Positions 31,220-39,911 of a stretch of 55,330 bases of DNA are shown piece by piece. The notes under the pieces are model-generated. The model did no database searches. It had not been told where the DNA came from and was given only the letters and a program-made list of their open reading frames with translations. The position numbers and the translations under genes were made by a program. Source of the DNA: Novosphingobium sp. (lineage in GTDB: Bacteria; Pseudomonadota; Alphaproteobacteria; Sphingomonadales; Sphingomonadaceae); NCBI RefSeq assembly GCF_027486195.1, contig NZ_JAIXPP010000013.1:1-55330 (forward strand), in the 5' to 3' direction. Every line of letters begins with the position of its first letter. The stretch's first letter is position 1.

Positions 31220-32706
31220 GCCGACGATCACAGCGCCGTGCCCGTGGCCGCGCCGCCGCCGCGCGGCCGCAGATGGACCGGGCGACCGCAGACAACTTTC
31301 AGAACATGCAGGCTCGCCTCGGCGTCGGTACCGGCAACATGAGCGACAGCAACACCTACGCGCTGTCGAACCTGCTCACCCGGCAGCCGCGCACGCTGGA
31401 GGCGATGTACCGCGGTTCGTGGGTGGTCGGCGCCGTCGTCGATGCCGTGGCCGAGGACATGACGCGCGAGGGCGTCGATTTCGGCTCAACGATCAAGCCC
31501 GACGCTATCGAGTTGATGCGCGCTGCCGAGGATGATCTGCAGATATGGCAGTCGCTGCAGGAGACCATCCAGTGGGGCCGGCTTTACGGCGGCGCGATCG
31601 GCGTGATCGCGATCGATGGCCAGGACATGGCGACGCCGCTCCGTGTCGAGACGATTGATCGCGACCAATTTCTCGGTGTGGTGCCGCTCGGCCGCTGGGA
31701 ATTGCTGCCGATCATCACCGACGTCGTATCGACCGACGGCAAAATTGTTGGCCGCCCTGAATTGTACAAGGTTGGTCCACAGGCCTCTGCGTTTTCGATG
31801 CAGGACATCCATCACTCGCGCGTGATCCGGATCGAAGGCGTCAAACTGCCGTACTTCCAGCGCCTTGCCGAATCGGGGTGGGGCATGTCGGTGGTCGAGC
31901 GCATGTATGACCGCCTCGTGGCCTACGATAGCGCCAGTCAGGGATCCGCGCAGCTGATCTACAAGGCCTACCTGCGTACGCTAAAGATCAAAGGGCTGCG
32001 GAGCATTCTCGCCGCAGGCGGTGCGGCGCAGACCGCGGTTGAGAAACATGTCGAGGCTATCCGCAAGTTCCAGTCGAGCGAGGGCCTGACCTTGCTTGAT
32101 GCCGACGATGATTTCGAGACCCACACCTACTCGTTCGCGGGATTGAACGATCTGCTGCTCGGCTTTGGTCAGCAATTGTCCGGCGCGACGCAGATCCCGC
32201 TGGTCCGCCTCTTCGGTCAGTCGCCAGCGGGGCTGAACAGCACCGGCGAGAGCGACCTGCGCAACTACTACGATGCCATCAAAGCCAAGCAGCAGAAGGA
32301 CCTGCGAGAGCCGGTCAACAAGCTCTCAACGATCCTTTACCGGTCGGCCGTCGGGGGTAACCCGCCAGAAGGTTTCCGGGCAGAGTTCAACCCGCTCTGG
32401 CAGATGTCCGACACCGAAAAGGGCGCGCTGGCGAAGACCATCGTTGAAGCCGTTGGAACCGCCTCAGAACTGGGGTTGATCAGCGCGCCATCGGCGATGC
32501 GCGAGCTCAAGCAGTCGGCGGAACAGACCGGTGTGTTCTCGAACATCATCGACGAAGAAATTAAGGAGGCTGAACTTGCGCCCCCTCGCCCGACCGAGCT
32601 TGATCCCGACTTGCAGCCGAATGCCGGTGATGGACCGGGCTCGGGCGTCGCGCCGACTGGTCCAGACGACGAAGGTGGAGCGGCAGTACGCGAGCCAGCT
32701 GCGTAA
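31216..32706 (+). CDS. portal protein, DUF1073 family
   Basis: 496 aa. Family blocks include EAMYRGSWVVGAVVDAVAED, WQSLQETIQWGRLYGGAIGV, IPLVRLFGQSPAGLNSTGES and NPLWQMSDTEKGALAKTI. Forms the dodecameric DNA gate at the capsid vertex. The C-terminus is Pro/Asp/Gly-rich and disordered. Overlaps terL by 4 nt. Confidence 0.92.
   Translation: MSRRSQRRARGRAAAARPQMDRATADNFQNMQARLGVGTGNMSDSNTYALSNLLTRQPRTLEAMYRGSWVVGAVVDAVAEDMTREGVDFGSTIKPDAIELMRAAEDDLQIWQSLQETIQWGRLYGGAIGVIAIDGQDMATPLRVETIDRDQFLGVVPLGRWELLPIITDVVSTDGKIVGRPELYKVGPQASAFSMQDIHHSRVIRIEGVKLPYFQRLAESGWGMSVVERMYDRLVAYDSASQGSAQLIYKAYLRTLKIKGLRSILAAGGAAQTAVEKHVEAIRKFQSSEGLTLLDADDDFETHTYSFAGLNDLLLGFGQQLSGATQIPLVRLFGQSPAGLNSTGESDLRNYYDAIKAKQQKDLREPVNKLSTILYRSAVGGNPPEGFRAEFNPLWQMSDTEKGALAKTIVEAVGTASELGLISAPSAMRELKQSAEQTGVFSNIIDEEIKEAELAPPRPTELDPDLQPNAGDGPGSGVAPTGPDDEGGAAVREPAA
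32563..32578 (+). promoter_or_regulatory. ribosome binding site fixing a TTG start
   Basis: AAGGAGG at 32563-32569 lies 6 nt before TTG at 32576, inside the 3' end of the portal gene. No ATG in the frame has comparable support, so translation of the head morphogenesis gene very likely begins at this TTG. Confidence 0.75.
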
Positions 32707-33358
32707 GATCGCGACGCATATCGGCGAACTCGTCGCCACGGTCTGGACGCCGGACGATCCGGCCGTCGCCGATCGCATCGGGCAGGCGCTGGAGCGCTAT
32801 GCTCAGATCATCGAGCCTTGGGCCCGAGTGGTCGGGCGACGGATGGTCGAGGAGATCGATTCGCGGGACTGGCGCGCCTGGCGAGAAGCGTCAGCGGAAA
32901 TGTCGCGCATCATGCAGGTCCAGCTTAATTCCAGCGATGTCGGGCAGCTGACACAGCAGCGCCTCGCCGATCAGGTCGCGCTGATCACCAGCTTGCCGCG
33001 CGAAGCGGCTGAGCGGGTGCACAAGCTCACGCTTGAAGGTTTGACCCAAGGAACCCGCGCGAAAGACATCGCTGCTGAGATCATGCGATCGGGTGATGTG
33101 GCAAAAAGCCGCGCCAACCTGATCGCCCGGACCGAAGTAGCCCGCACCTCGACCGAGTTCACGCGGGCCCGGGCCGAGGATATCGGCTCGACCCACTTCA
33201 TCTGGCGCACCTCGCGCGACAGTGATGTGCGGCAAAGCCACAAAGCTCTCGAAGGCAAGACGTTCCGCTGGGACGAACCGCCCGAGTGCGATCCGGGTCA
33301 CCACGCGCTGCCGGGCGCGATCTGGAATTGCCGCTGCTACCCCGAACCCGTGTTCTGA
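32576..33358 (+). CDS. phage head morphogenesis protein (Mu gpF / SPP1 gp7-like)
   Basis: 260 aa with a TTG start and an excellent Shine-Dalgarno. The C-terminal minor head domain is clear: RANLIARTEVARTSTEFTRA, THFIWRTSRDSDVRQSHKAL, then GHHALPGAIWNCRCYPEP, including the conserved CRC. It is a minor capsid component that works with the portal during head assembly. The gene overlaps the portal gene by 131 nt in another frame. Confidence 0.9.
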   Translation: MRPLARPSLIPTCSRMPVMDRARASRRLVQTTKVERQYASQLRKIATHIGELVATVWTPDDPAVADRIGQALERYAQIIEPWARVVGRRMVEEIDSRDWRAWREASAEMSRIMQVQLNSSDVGQLTQQRLADQVALITSLPREAAERVHKLTLEGLTQGTRAKDIAAEIMRSGDVAKSRANLIARTEVARTSTEFTRARAEDIGSTHFIWRTSRDSDVRQSHKALEGKTFRWDEPPECDPGHHALPGAIWNCRCYPEPVF

Positions 33359-33365
33359 GGCGACG

Positions 33366-33773
33366 ATGCACGTCCATGTCTACCTCCGTGACAGCGGCGC
33401 CGAACTGGTGCGCGCGGCCGGAATCATGTGTGTGACCCGCGATGGCCGGATGCTGTTCCTGAAGCGTAGCGAGCGCGCAGGGGACAATCGCGGTACGTGG
33501 TGCTTTCCTGGCGGCAAGATCGAGGACGGCGAGAGCCCTATCGAAGCCGCCCGGCGCGAAACCGGCGAGGAGGCGGGCGTCACTGCTGATTGGCCGCTGC
33601 GCCTGATCGACACGAGGTCGGATTTCGCGACCTACCGGGCCGACCTCGCCGAACCATTCGAACCCCGCCTCAACGGCGAACACTCCCACGCCATCTGGGC
33701 ACTGCCAGATCAGGCACCATCACCGCTGCACCCGGGGGTGGCCGCCACGCTCGGCCATGTCATCGCCGTGTAA
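33366..33773 (+). CDS. Nudix hydrolase in the head operon
   Basis: 135 aa from MHVHVYLRDS. Nudix box G50-x5-E56-x7-R64-E-x2-E68-E69-x-G71 (GGKIEDGESPIEAA, RRETGEEAG) is complete. It hydrolyses nucleoside diphosphate derivatives. Its place between the minor head and small structural genes is unusual for an enzyme; some phages carry one here, perhaps to cleanse nucleotide pools or trim ADP-ribose/NAD-type signals. Substrate unknown. Confidence 0.9.
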   Translation: MHVHVYLRDSGAELVRAAGIMCVTRDGRMLFLKRSERAGDNRGTWCFPGGKIEDGESPIEAARRETGEEAGVTADWPLRLIDTRSDFATYRADLAEPFEPRLNGEHSHAIWALPDQAPSPLHPGVAATLGHVIAV

Positions 33774-33794
33774 GCGGCAAGGAAAGGAAGCATC

Positions 33795-34022
33795 ATGTCG
33801 TCGATCAAGATCCTCACCGAAGCCGCCGCAGCCAAGCGCGATAGCGCGCGCGGTCATATCGAGACGTCGGAAAAGCTGCTCGCCCAGGCCGAGGAAGCAC
33901 AGGCGCTCGCCGATGCGGACAATGCCGAGGCGGATGCTATCGAAGCCGACATCGCGCTGATCAAGAACGGGGGTGCCGCACCGAAGCCGCGCGTGTTCGC
34001 GGGCAAGGGTGCGCAGGCCTAA
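33795..34022 (+). CDS. small coiled-coil protein
   Basis: 75 aa, Ala/Glu-rich heptads (HIETSEKLLAQAEEAQALAD) predict one long helix or coiled coil, with a short basic tail. Preceded by GGAAAGGAAG. It may be a head accessory or scaffold-like protein. Its TAA stop overlaps the stop of a minus-strand gene. Confidence 0.7.
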   Translation: MSSIKILTEAAAAKRDSARGHIETSEKLLAQAEEAQALADADNAEADAIEADIALIKNGGAAPKPRVFAGKGAQA

Positions 34023-34243
34023 GCCTCGAGAATCCATTTCCTGAAATCCAGCGCCTCGCGCGCCAGTTCAACCGGGTCGCCGTCCCCGTCCCTGATGCGG
34101 GTCAAATAGCCCCACAGGTATTCGATGTACTCGGCGGCATCGAACTCCACGAGATCCTCGGCCGCAAGGTCGGGAAGCTCGACAGCGTCCAGCGCGGCAA
34201 TGGCCCGCAGCTGATCGACGATGTCATCCGGTGCATGCCTCAT
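34019..34243 (-). CDS. small acidic protein on the minus strand (moron candidate)
   Basis: 74 aa, MRHAPDDIVDQLRAIAALDA and onward, an acidic helical protein with Trp/Tyr in AEYIEYLWGYLTRIRDGDG. It fills exactly the 238-bp gap between two plus-strand head genes, and its stop overlaps the preceding plus stop in CTAA. The plus strand offers no comparable frame. A single reversed gene in a late operon suggests independent expression in the lysogen. No promoter is obvious. Confidence 0.68.
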   Translation of the reverse strand: MRHAPDDIVDQLRAIAALDAVELPDLAAEDLVEFDAAEYIEYLWGYLTRIRDGDGDPVELAREALDFRKWILEA

Positions 34244-34260
34244 AGCAAAGGACGATACCC

Positions 34261-34845
34261 ATGGCTCTTGCCGCCTACAAGCGGAAGGGTGCGATCCGTC
34301 GCGCCCTGCTCGACGCTACCGCATTTCTTCTCAACGGCCTGTCCGCGACGGTCACCCTCACCAAAGCCGGCGCGCCGACCAACGGCACGAACGGTACCGG
34401 AGCCGGTACCGCCCTGCCCGGCCATCTGCTGCTCGATAGCACTGCAGGCGTGGTCTACCAGAACACCGGCACGCAGGCCTCGCCCGTCTGGACACCGCGG
34501 TTCTCGCCGGTCGGCGATGCGCAAAGCGTCACCACCGGCATCACGGCCAGCACTACGCAGACGCTTGCCGGCGCGACGGCCCTGACCACCAAGCTCAACT
34601 TCGTCGCCACCTCGGCGAACTCAGGCGACGCGGTATCGCTGCCCGCGCTCGTTCCGGGTCAGTCGGTCACCGTGTTTAATGACGGCGCCAACCCGATCAA
34701 GGTGTTCCCGGCTGCAGCCAACGTGCAGATCGATGGCGGCTCGGCGGGCGCAGCGGTCACACTGACCAATGCCAAGCGCGCGACGTTCTTCTGCAAGAGC
34801 GCGACGGCGATTACGTCGGCGCAGCTCGGCGTCCCCAGCGCCTGA
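34261..34845 (+). CDS. phage structural (decoration-like) protein
   Basis: 194 aa. A basic N-terminal 20 residues are followed by a Gly/Thr/Ala-rich beta protein (AGAPTNGTNGTGAGTALPGH, later PGQSVTVFNDGANPIKVFPA). The latter is a repeating surface-protein pattern also seen in fibre or head decoration proteins. Shine-Dalgarno AAGGA at 34246. Located in the head gene block. Confidence 0.7.
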   Translation: MALAAYKRKGAIRRALLDATAFLLNGLSATVTLTKAGAPTNGTNGTGAGTALPGHLLLDSTAGVVYQNTGTQASPVWTPRFSPVGDAQSVTTGITASTTQTLAGATALTTKLNFVATSANSGDAVSLPALVPGQSVTVFNDGANPIKVFPAAANVQIDGGSAGAAVTLTNAKRATFFCKSATAITSAQLGVPSA

Positions 34846-34847
34846 CC

Positions 34848-36149
34848 ATGACGGTCCAGCATGACCGGGCCATGGTGCTGGACCGTGGCTCGCAGGCAAC
34901 TTACGCGCCGGAGCAGATCGGGCGGACCCAGGCCTTCACGCCTGAGGGCTACCTGCTTTGCTCCGACGTGCGCATCGCCCGCACCGGCGCGATGCTCTAC
35001 CGGCCCGAAGAGGTGCCCGAGGTTCGCCCGGCCGCCAACGGCCAGATGGTCGTCATCATTCGCGATGCCGACGTCCTGTTCGCGCCGGAGACCATCGCAA
35101 GCTTCAGCGGCAAGCCGGTCACCAATGATCACCCGCCGGCCCTGCTGAGCGAGACCGACACCCGCAAGTACCAGATCGGGGTGCTGCTCAATCCGCGTCG
35201 CGGCGAGGGCGTCGACTCCGAATACCTGATGGCCGACCTGCTCATCACCGATGCGGCCACAATTGCGCTGATCGTTGCCAAGAAGAAGCGCGAGGTCAGC
35301 CCCGGCTATGACGCCGAACTCGAAGAAGTGAAGCCGGGCCTGGGGCGCCAAACCTCCATCCTCGGAAACCACCTTGCCATCGTCGACCGCGGTCGGGGTG
35401 GCTCCACCTGCGCCATCCAAGACAAGGAGACTGATATGGCGAAGCCTCGCAAGATGTCCCTGATGGACCGCCTTCGGGCCGCCTTTCGGGACAATGATGA
35501 AACCGCATTTGAGAGCGCCCTTGCCGACGCACCGGAAGGCCTCGCCGGAGAGCCGGACGGCGATGAGGGCGGTGTTCACGTCCACATCCACAACGCGCCT
35601 GCTGATCCGGTTGCGCCCGCCGCCACCGCCGACACCGACGAGAACCCCTATGAAGCCCGCTTCAAGGCTCTCGAGGATGCGATCGCCGGCATGAGTGCCA
35701 ATTTCGACGAGATGGCCGCCGCGCAGACAGCCAGCACGACCGAACCGACCGTCCAAGTCACCGACGAGGACGCCGAGGAAGACGAGCCTGCGGACAGCAA
35801 GGAAGTGATGGACGCTGCCGCGAAGGCCGAAATCATCTTCCCCGGCTACAAGACCGGCACGATGGACGGGCAGCCGAAGCGGCGCGCCATTACCGACATG
35901 CGCCGCGATGTGCTGACCCGCGCTTTGACGGACAGCGCTCGCAAGGCACCTGTCGAGGCAATCCTCGCCGGTGTCGATCTGGCCACCTCGAAGCCCGCGC
36001 AGGTCCGCGTGCTCTTCGATGCTGCCGCCGCCGTCGCAAAGGAGCGCAACACGCGCCCACGCGTTACCGCCATCCCGCAGGGGCCGATGACCGCGGCCCT
36101 TATGCAGGAGAAGATCGCAGCCCGCCGCGCCAAGGCATCAGGTCGCTGA
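34848..36149 (+). CDS. DUF2213 prohead protease-scaffold fusion
   Basis: 433 aa. Residues 20-190 are a DUF2213 protease-like domain with His95 (VTNDHPP), Ser151 (REVSPGYDAELE) and His175 (GNHLAIVDRG) as candidate catalytic residues. From about 197 onward the sequence is acidic, helical and scaffold-like (LMDRLRAAFRDNDETAFESA, FKALEDAIAGMSANFDEMAA). An internal in-frame start at Met197 has its own ribosome site. Role: scaffold and maturation of the prohead. Confidence 0.88.
   Translation: MTVQHDRAMVLDRGSQATYAPEQIGRTQAFTPEGYLLCSDVRIARTGAMLYRPEEVPEVRPAANGQMVVIIRDADVLFAPETIASFSGKPVTNDHPPALLSETDTRKYQIGVLLNPRRGEGVDSEYLMADLLITDAATIALIVAKKKREVSPGYDAELEEVKPGLGRQTSILGNHLAIVDRGRGGSTCAIQDKETDMAKPRKMSLMDRLRAAFRDNDETAFESALADAPEGLAGEPDGDEGGVHVHIHNAPADPVAPAATADTDENPYEARFKALEDAIAGMSANFDEMAAAQTASTTEPTVQVTDEDAEEDEPADSKEVMDAAAKAEIIFPGYKTGTMDGQPKRRAITDMRRDVLTRALTDSARKAPVEAILAGVDLATSKPAQVRVLFDAAAAVAKERNTRPRVTAIPQGPMTAALMQEKIAARRAKASGR
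35424..35438 (+). promoter_or_regulatory. internal ribosome binding site and start for a scaffold product
   Basis: AAGGAG (35424-35429), 6-nt gap, ATG (35436-35438), in frame with DUF2213 at Met197. It would yield a separate 237-aa scaffold sharing the protease C-terminus, as Nu3 is made within lambda gene C. Confidence 0.6.
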
Positions 36150-36187
36150 TCGCACCGCCCACCACCTCCGAACGAAAGGAAGCCGAC

Positions 36188-36688
36188 ATGACGGCAATTA
36201 CCACGCGGATGAACGTTGCCATTCCGGGCGCCGTCAGCCGCTCCTTCCCCGGCCAGGTGATCTCGCAGGAGATCATCGACACTGCCAACCCGCCTACCGC
36301 CTACGGCCAGCCCGTGAAGTTGGTCAACGGCAAGGTCCGCACGCTTGCAAGCGGCGACGCAGCCGGCGTCATCTACGGGTATACGGTTCGCCCGTATCCC
36401 ACGCAGGATGCTTCGGGTGCCACATCGGCGCTTGGGGGCGGCACTCCGCCCTCCTCCGGTCTGATCGACATCATGAAGGTCGGATTCCTCGGTGCTACGC
36501 TCGCGAACGGCACGGCTGCGCGCGGCGCGCAGGCCTATGTCCGCACCACCGTCAACGGCGGACTCGCGATCGGCGGCATCGAGGACAACACGACCAGCTC
36601 CGGGCAGGTTGACCCCGCTTTGCTGACCTTCACGGGGCCTGCTGACGCGGCTGGCAACGTCGAGCTCGCGATCGGCATCCCCTACTGA
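36188..36688 (+). CDS. structural cement protein (Gp24-like)
   Basis: 166 aa. N-terminal RMNVAIPGAVSRSFPGQVIS, then NPPTAYGQPVKLVNGKV, GVIYGYTVRPYPTQ and GARGAQAYVR-type blocks match the small capsid cement proteins found just before DUF2184 capsid genes. Beta-rich and Gly-rich. It likely stabilises the capsid lattice. Confidence 0.78.
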   Translation: MTAITTRMNVAIPGAVSRSFPGQVISQEIIDTANPPTAYGQPVKLVNGKVRTLASGDAAGVIYGYTVRPYPTQDASGATSALGGGTPPSSGLIDIMKVGFLGATLANGTAARGAQAYVRTTVNGGLAIGGIEDNTTSSGQVDPALLTFTGPADAAGNVELAIGIPY

Positions 36689-36746
36689 TCCACCCATCTG
36701 GCACCGGCCGAGATGGCCGGGCCGTTCTCCTGAGGAGACTGCAGTC

Positions 36747-37874
36747 ATGAATACCCACCACCTGCGGGGGAGCGGTCCCGCCATTATCGTGCCGTCGATT
36801 GCGCTCGTCGCATCGGCCGCCGCACCTGCGATCGCCGCCGCGCTCGCGTGGGGCGATAACCGCAAGGCCACTCGCTACCTGCGCGATGCGTTCCAGACCT
36901 TCGACCAAGCCACTATCGACAGCGCCGGTGCGTTCCTCGTCGGCGAACTCGAACGCCTTGACCCGATGATCCATGAGCCCCTGGTCGACATGACCTGGGA
37001 TCGTGACATCGACCTGCGCACCGACGTGACCATGGGCGACGAGAGTTCGTCCTACACCACATCGACGTTCGCCTCGACGGGCGGACCGTCGTCGAGCGGC
37101 ATCAGCTGGGCTGGCAAGGAGTCCACGACCCTGCCGCGCATCAACGTCGACATCGACAAGAAGGTGAACCCGCTCACGCTCTGGACCGAGACGGTCAGCT
37201 ACACCATCACCGAACTGCTGAGCGCACAGCAGCTCGGTCGACCGATCGACAGCCAGATGCTTGCAGGCCTCAACCTCAAGCACCAGATGGACGTCGACCA
37301 GATGGTCTATGTCGGTGATCCGACCATCAGCGCGACCGGCCTCATCAACGGTGCGCTGGTGATCAACACCGGCAACGTCGCTGCGGGCGCCGCCACGTCG
37401 CTGCCGTGGATCACGAAGACGCCCGATGAGATCACGGCCGACTTCAACGAGCTGCTCGTGTCGGTGTGGGCCGCGACGGGCTACAAGGCCCCGCCGAAGA
37501 ACGTCCTCATCGCGCCCAACCCGTTCGGCTACATCGCGACCACCAAGGTCTCCGAGGCGGGCAACGTCAGCATTCTGGATTACGTGAAGCAGAACAACGT
37601 CTTCACCGCCCAGAAGAACATCGAGCTCGAGATCTACCCGGTGAAGTGGCTCGACAAGGCCAACCTCAACGGTCCGGGCGGCGCGGCTGCGACCTACGAC
37701 CGCATGGCCGCATACACTCGCTACGAGCCGTATGTTCGCTATCCGATGGTGCCGCTGCAGTCGATGCAGCCCCAGTACCGCGGCATCTGGATCGACGTCC
37801 CCTACTACGGCCGCCTTGGCCGGGTTGAGACCGTCTATCCGGAGACGATCGGCTACCGCGACGGCATCGGCTGA
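36747..37874 (+). CDS. major capsid protein, DUF2184 family
   Basis: 375 aa. Blocks characteristic of this HK97-fold branch: FLVGELERLDPMIHEPLVDM, TWDRDIDLRTDV, VNPLTLWTETVSYTITELLS, and C-terminal RYEPYVRYPMVPLQSMQPQY with GIWIDVPYYGRLGRVE. Preceded by GAGGAGA. A terminator follows directly, as often seen after capsid genes that need high expression. Confidence 0.93.
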   Translation: MNTHHLRGSGPAIIVPSIALVASAAAPAIAAALAWGDNRKATRYLRDAFQTFDQATIDSAGAFLVGELERLDPMIHEPLVDMTWDRDIDLRTDVTMGDESSSYTTSTFASTGGPSSSGISWAGKESTTLPRINVDIDKKVNPLTLWTETVSYTITELLSAQQLGRPIDSQMLAGLNLKHQMDVDQMVYVGDPTISATGLINGALVINTGNVAAGAATSLPWITKTPDEITADFNELLVSVWAATGYKAPPKNVLIAPNPFGYIATTKVSEAGNVSILDYVKQNNVFTAQKNIELEIYPVKWLDKANLNGPGGAAATYDRMAAYTRYEPYVRYPMVPLQSMQPQYRGIWIDVPYYGRLGRVETVYPETIGYRDGIG

Positions 37875-37899
37875 TAGAGCCGGTCACCGACAAGAAGGC

Positions 37900-37933
37900 G
37901 GGGGCGTCCAGCGCGGCGCTCCCGTCGTTTTTC
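37900..37933 (+). terminator. probable terminator after the capsid gene
   Basis: CGGGGGCG (37900-37907) pairs with CGCTCCCG (37918-37925), one G-T wobble, 10-nt loop; a T5 run (37929-37933) follows three bases later. Likely partial, since the connector genes beyond are on the same strand. Confidence 0.6.
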
Positions 37934-37946
37934 AGGACTTGGCCCG

Positions 37947-38336
37947 ATGAGCTTCACCTACAGCGACTTCACCGCTGCTTTCCCGGAGTTCTCGGACACT
38001 GCGGCCTATCCTGAGGCCAGTTTCGATTTTTGGAAGGGCATCGCGGTCCTGCGTCTGCCCGCTGATCGCTGGGCCGAGCTGTTTGATCACGGATCGATGC
38101 TGTTCGTGGCCCACAACATGGCGGTGCAGCGCCGCAACGCCAAAGCGGCAGCCAAGGGCAACACGGTGGGCGCGATCGAAGGGCCGACGACCGCCAAGTC
38201 GATCGACAAGCTGTCCAAGAGCCAGGACGCCTCGGCAGTCACGCTGGAAGGCGCGGGCGATTGGAACGCGACGACCTATGGTGTGCAATTCTGGCAGCTG
38301 GCTCAGATCGTCGGCGCCGGCGGCCTGCAGCTGTGA
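37947..38336 (+). CDS. DUF4054 head-tail connector
   Basis: 129 aa. SFTYSDFTAAFPEFSDTAAY, LFVAHNMAVQRRNAKAAAKG, and the terminal block GDWNATTYGVQFWQLAQIVG match DUF4054 neck proteins of contractile-tailed phages. It joins the portal to the tail adaptor. Confidence 0.88.
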   Translation: MSFTYSDFTAAFPEFSDTAAYPEASFDFWKGIAVLRLPADRWAELFDHGSMLFVAHNMAVQRRNAKAAAKGNTVGAIEGPTTAKSIDKLSKSQDASAVTLEGAGDWNATTYGVQFWQLAQIVGAGGLQL

Positions 38337-38851
38337 AGAATGTCAAGATCACCTTGGACCGCACCGCCGCCGTCAAGGCTGCAATCAAGGCGTTGGTGCA
38401 GGATCGCGTACTGGTCGGCATTCCGTCGGAGCATGCGTTCCGCGATCCCGACATCGAGAATCCCCACCCGCACCTGAACAACGCGGAGATCGGTTACCTC
38501 AACGAATTCGGCGCGCCTGATGCAAACATCCCCGCTCGTCCTCACCTTGTGCCGGGAACGCAGAAGGCTCTGCCCAAGGTCGAGAAGATCTACCGAGATG
38601 CTGTTGGCAAAGTCGTGGTGGGCGATGTCAAAGCCGTTCGTGATGCCCACACCAAAGTGGGCTTCGTGGTTGTATCGTCGGTCAAGTCGCTCATCACCGA
38701 TGGCATATTGCCGCAATTGGCTGAAAGCACAGTCAAGGACCGCAAGCGCCGGGGTCGCACCGGCACGACGCCGTTGCTCGACACTGGCCAATACCGGCGG
38801 AACATCGATTCTGTCGTTCGCGCGGTCAAAGGCGTGAAGGTGCAGTCATGA
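38333..38851 (+). CDS. tail completion / HK97 gp10-like protein
   Basis: 172 aa with a GTG start overlapping the previous stop (GTGA). Contains EIGYLNEFGAPDANIPARPH, where the 'N-E-F-G ... I-P-A-R-P' signature marks gp10/tail-completion proteins. The C-terminus RTGTTPLLDTGQYRRNIDSV also fits ('L-x-D-T-G'). It works at the neck. Confidence 0.85.
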   Translation: MKNVKITLDRTAAVKAAIKALVQDRVLVGIPSEHAFRDPDIENPHPHLNNAEIGYLNEFGAPDANIPARPHLVPGTQKALPKVEKIYRDAVGKVVVGDVKAVRDAHTKVGFVVVSSVKSLITDGILPQLAESTVKDRKRRGRTGTTPLLDTGQYRRNIDSVVRAVKGVKVQS

Positions 38852-39309
38852 TCGACATGGACGAGCTGGTTGGCGACGACGATTTCTTCCAGCCCATGAC
38901 CGTCTGGCGGCGGCAGATCACCTACGACAGCAATGGATCGGAGGTGCTCGTCCCGACGCTGATCAGCCCTGCCCCGCTCGGCTCGATCCAATCGGGCGCG
39001 AATCCGGAAATGCTCCGCCAGGCGAACCTGACGACGGTCGAGGACCTGATCACGATCTACACCGCCTTTCGGCTTTACCGCGAAGGCGACTTCACCAGCG
39101 CGACAGGGCCCTTGCCTGTCGGGCCTGTAGCGACTGACAGCTACGGAAACGCAATCCTTCCTGACGACCTTGAGCGCTTCAAATCCGACACGGTCGTGTT
39201 TCAGGGCGATGTCTATCAGGTGTTCCTCGTGCAGGATTGGACGACCTACGGAGCCGGTTTCGTCGAGGCACTAGCGCGCAAGGTGAACCGCGGGCAGGTC
39301 GCGCAATGA
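38848..39309 (+). CDS. neck / tail accessory protein
   Basis: 153 aa, MIDMDELVGDDDFFQPMTVW and onward, beta-rich, with DTVVFQGDVYQVFLVQDWTT near the end, a pattern seen in head-closure or stopper-type proteins. ATGA overlaps both neighbours. Assignment is from position and composition. Confidence 0.72.
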   Translation: MIDMDELVGDDDFFQPMTVWRRQITYDSNGSEVLVPTLISPAPLGSIQSGANPEMLRQANLTTVEDLITIYTAFRLYREGDFTSATGPLPVGPVATDSYGNAILPDDLERFKSDTVVFQGDVYQVFLVQDWTTYGAGFVEALARKVNRGQVAQ

Positions 39310-39893
39310 GCAATGACAGCAGTACGGGCGGCTATCTGCTGCCGACTGGCACCGCCCCGATCAACGACGAGGCGCTGGACAATCTATTTCGGGGCGTCAT
39401 TTCGGCAGTGACGGGCCTCACGGCTCGCAATGTCGTGCGCCGGTTCAACCCGGAGCCTGGTGCACCGCCGCAGTTCGATGGCACCTGGGCCGCCGTCGGC
39501 GTGCTCGCGATCGATGACGACGATTATCCGTATCAGGCCCTGCAGGCCGACGACACCTACAAGCTGGTTCAGCATGAGGTTCTGCAGGTCATGGCAAGCT
39601 TCTACGGCGCCAAGGCACAGCAGGCGGCGCGCGCGGCGCGGAATGGCCTTCAGATCGCTCAGAACCGCGAGGCGCTGACGGCGGCCGGAATCGTCCTTCA
39701 GGACGCCGGCAGGCCTGTCCGGGCTCCGGAAATGATCAACAGTCGGTGGGCCAATCGCATCGACGTCACCTTCACTTTCAAGCGCCAGACCGCAGACACC
39801 TTCGCGATCCTGCCCGTCGCGAGCGTGGTTGGCAGCATCAAGAACACCACCGGCACTCAGCTTCCGCTGAACACCGAAAATCCGCCCCACTGA
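39306..39893 (+). CDS. neck terminator-like protein (LIC_12616 type)
   Basis: 195 aa from MSNDSSTGGY. Blocks LDNLFRGVISAVTGLTARNV, YKLVQHEVLQVMASFYGAKA and SRWANRIDVTFTFKRQTADT match the family found between connectors and the DUF3383 sheath in myoviruses, thought to cap the tail tube. Confidence 0.8.
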   Translation: MSNDSSTGGYLLPTGTAPINDEALDNLFRGVISAVTGLTARNVVRRFNPEPGAPPQFDGTWAAVGVLAIDDDDYPYQALQADDTYKLVQHEVLQVMASFYGAKAQQAARAARNGLQIAQNREALTAAGIVLQDAGRPVRAPEMINSRWANRIDVTFTFKRQTADTFAILPVASVVGSIKNTTGTQLPLNTENPPH

Positions 39894-39911
39894 CCTCCCG
39901 GAGGCTGACAC

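Noticed and set aside
31216..32706. Anti-CBASS Acb1 function for the DUF1073 protein
   Set aside because: Full portal length and position between terminase and head morphogenesis genes indicate a portal; no separate Acb1-type domain is evident.
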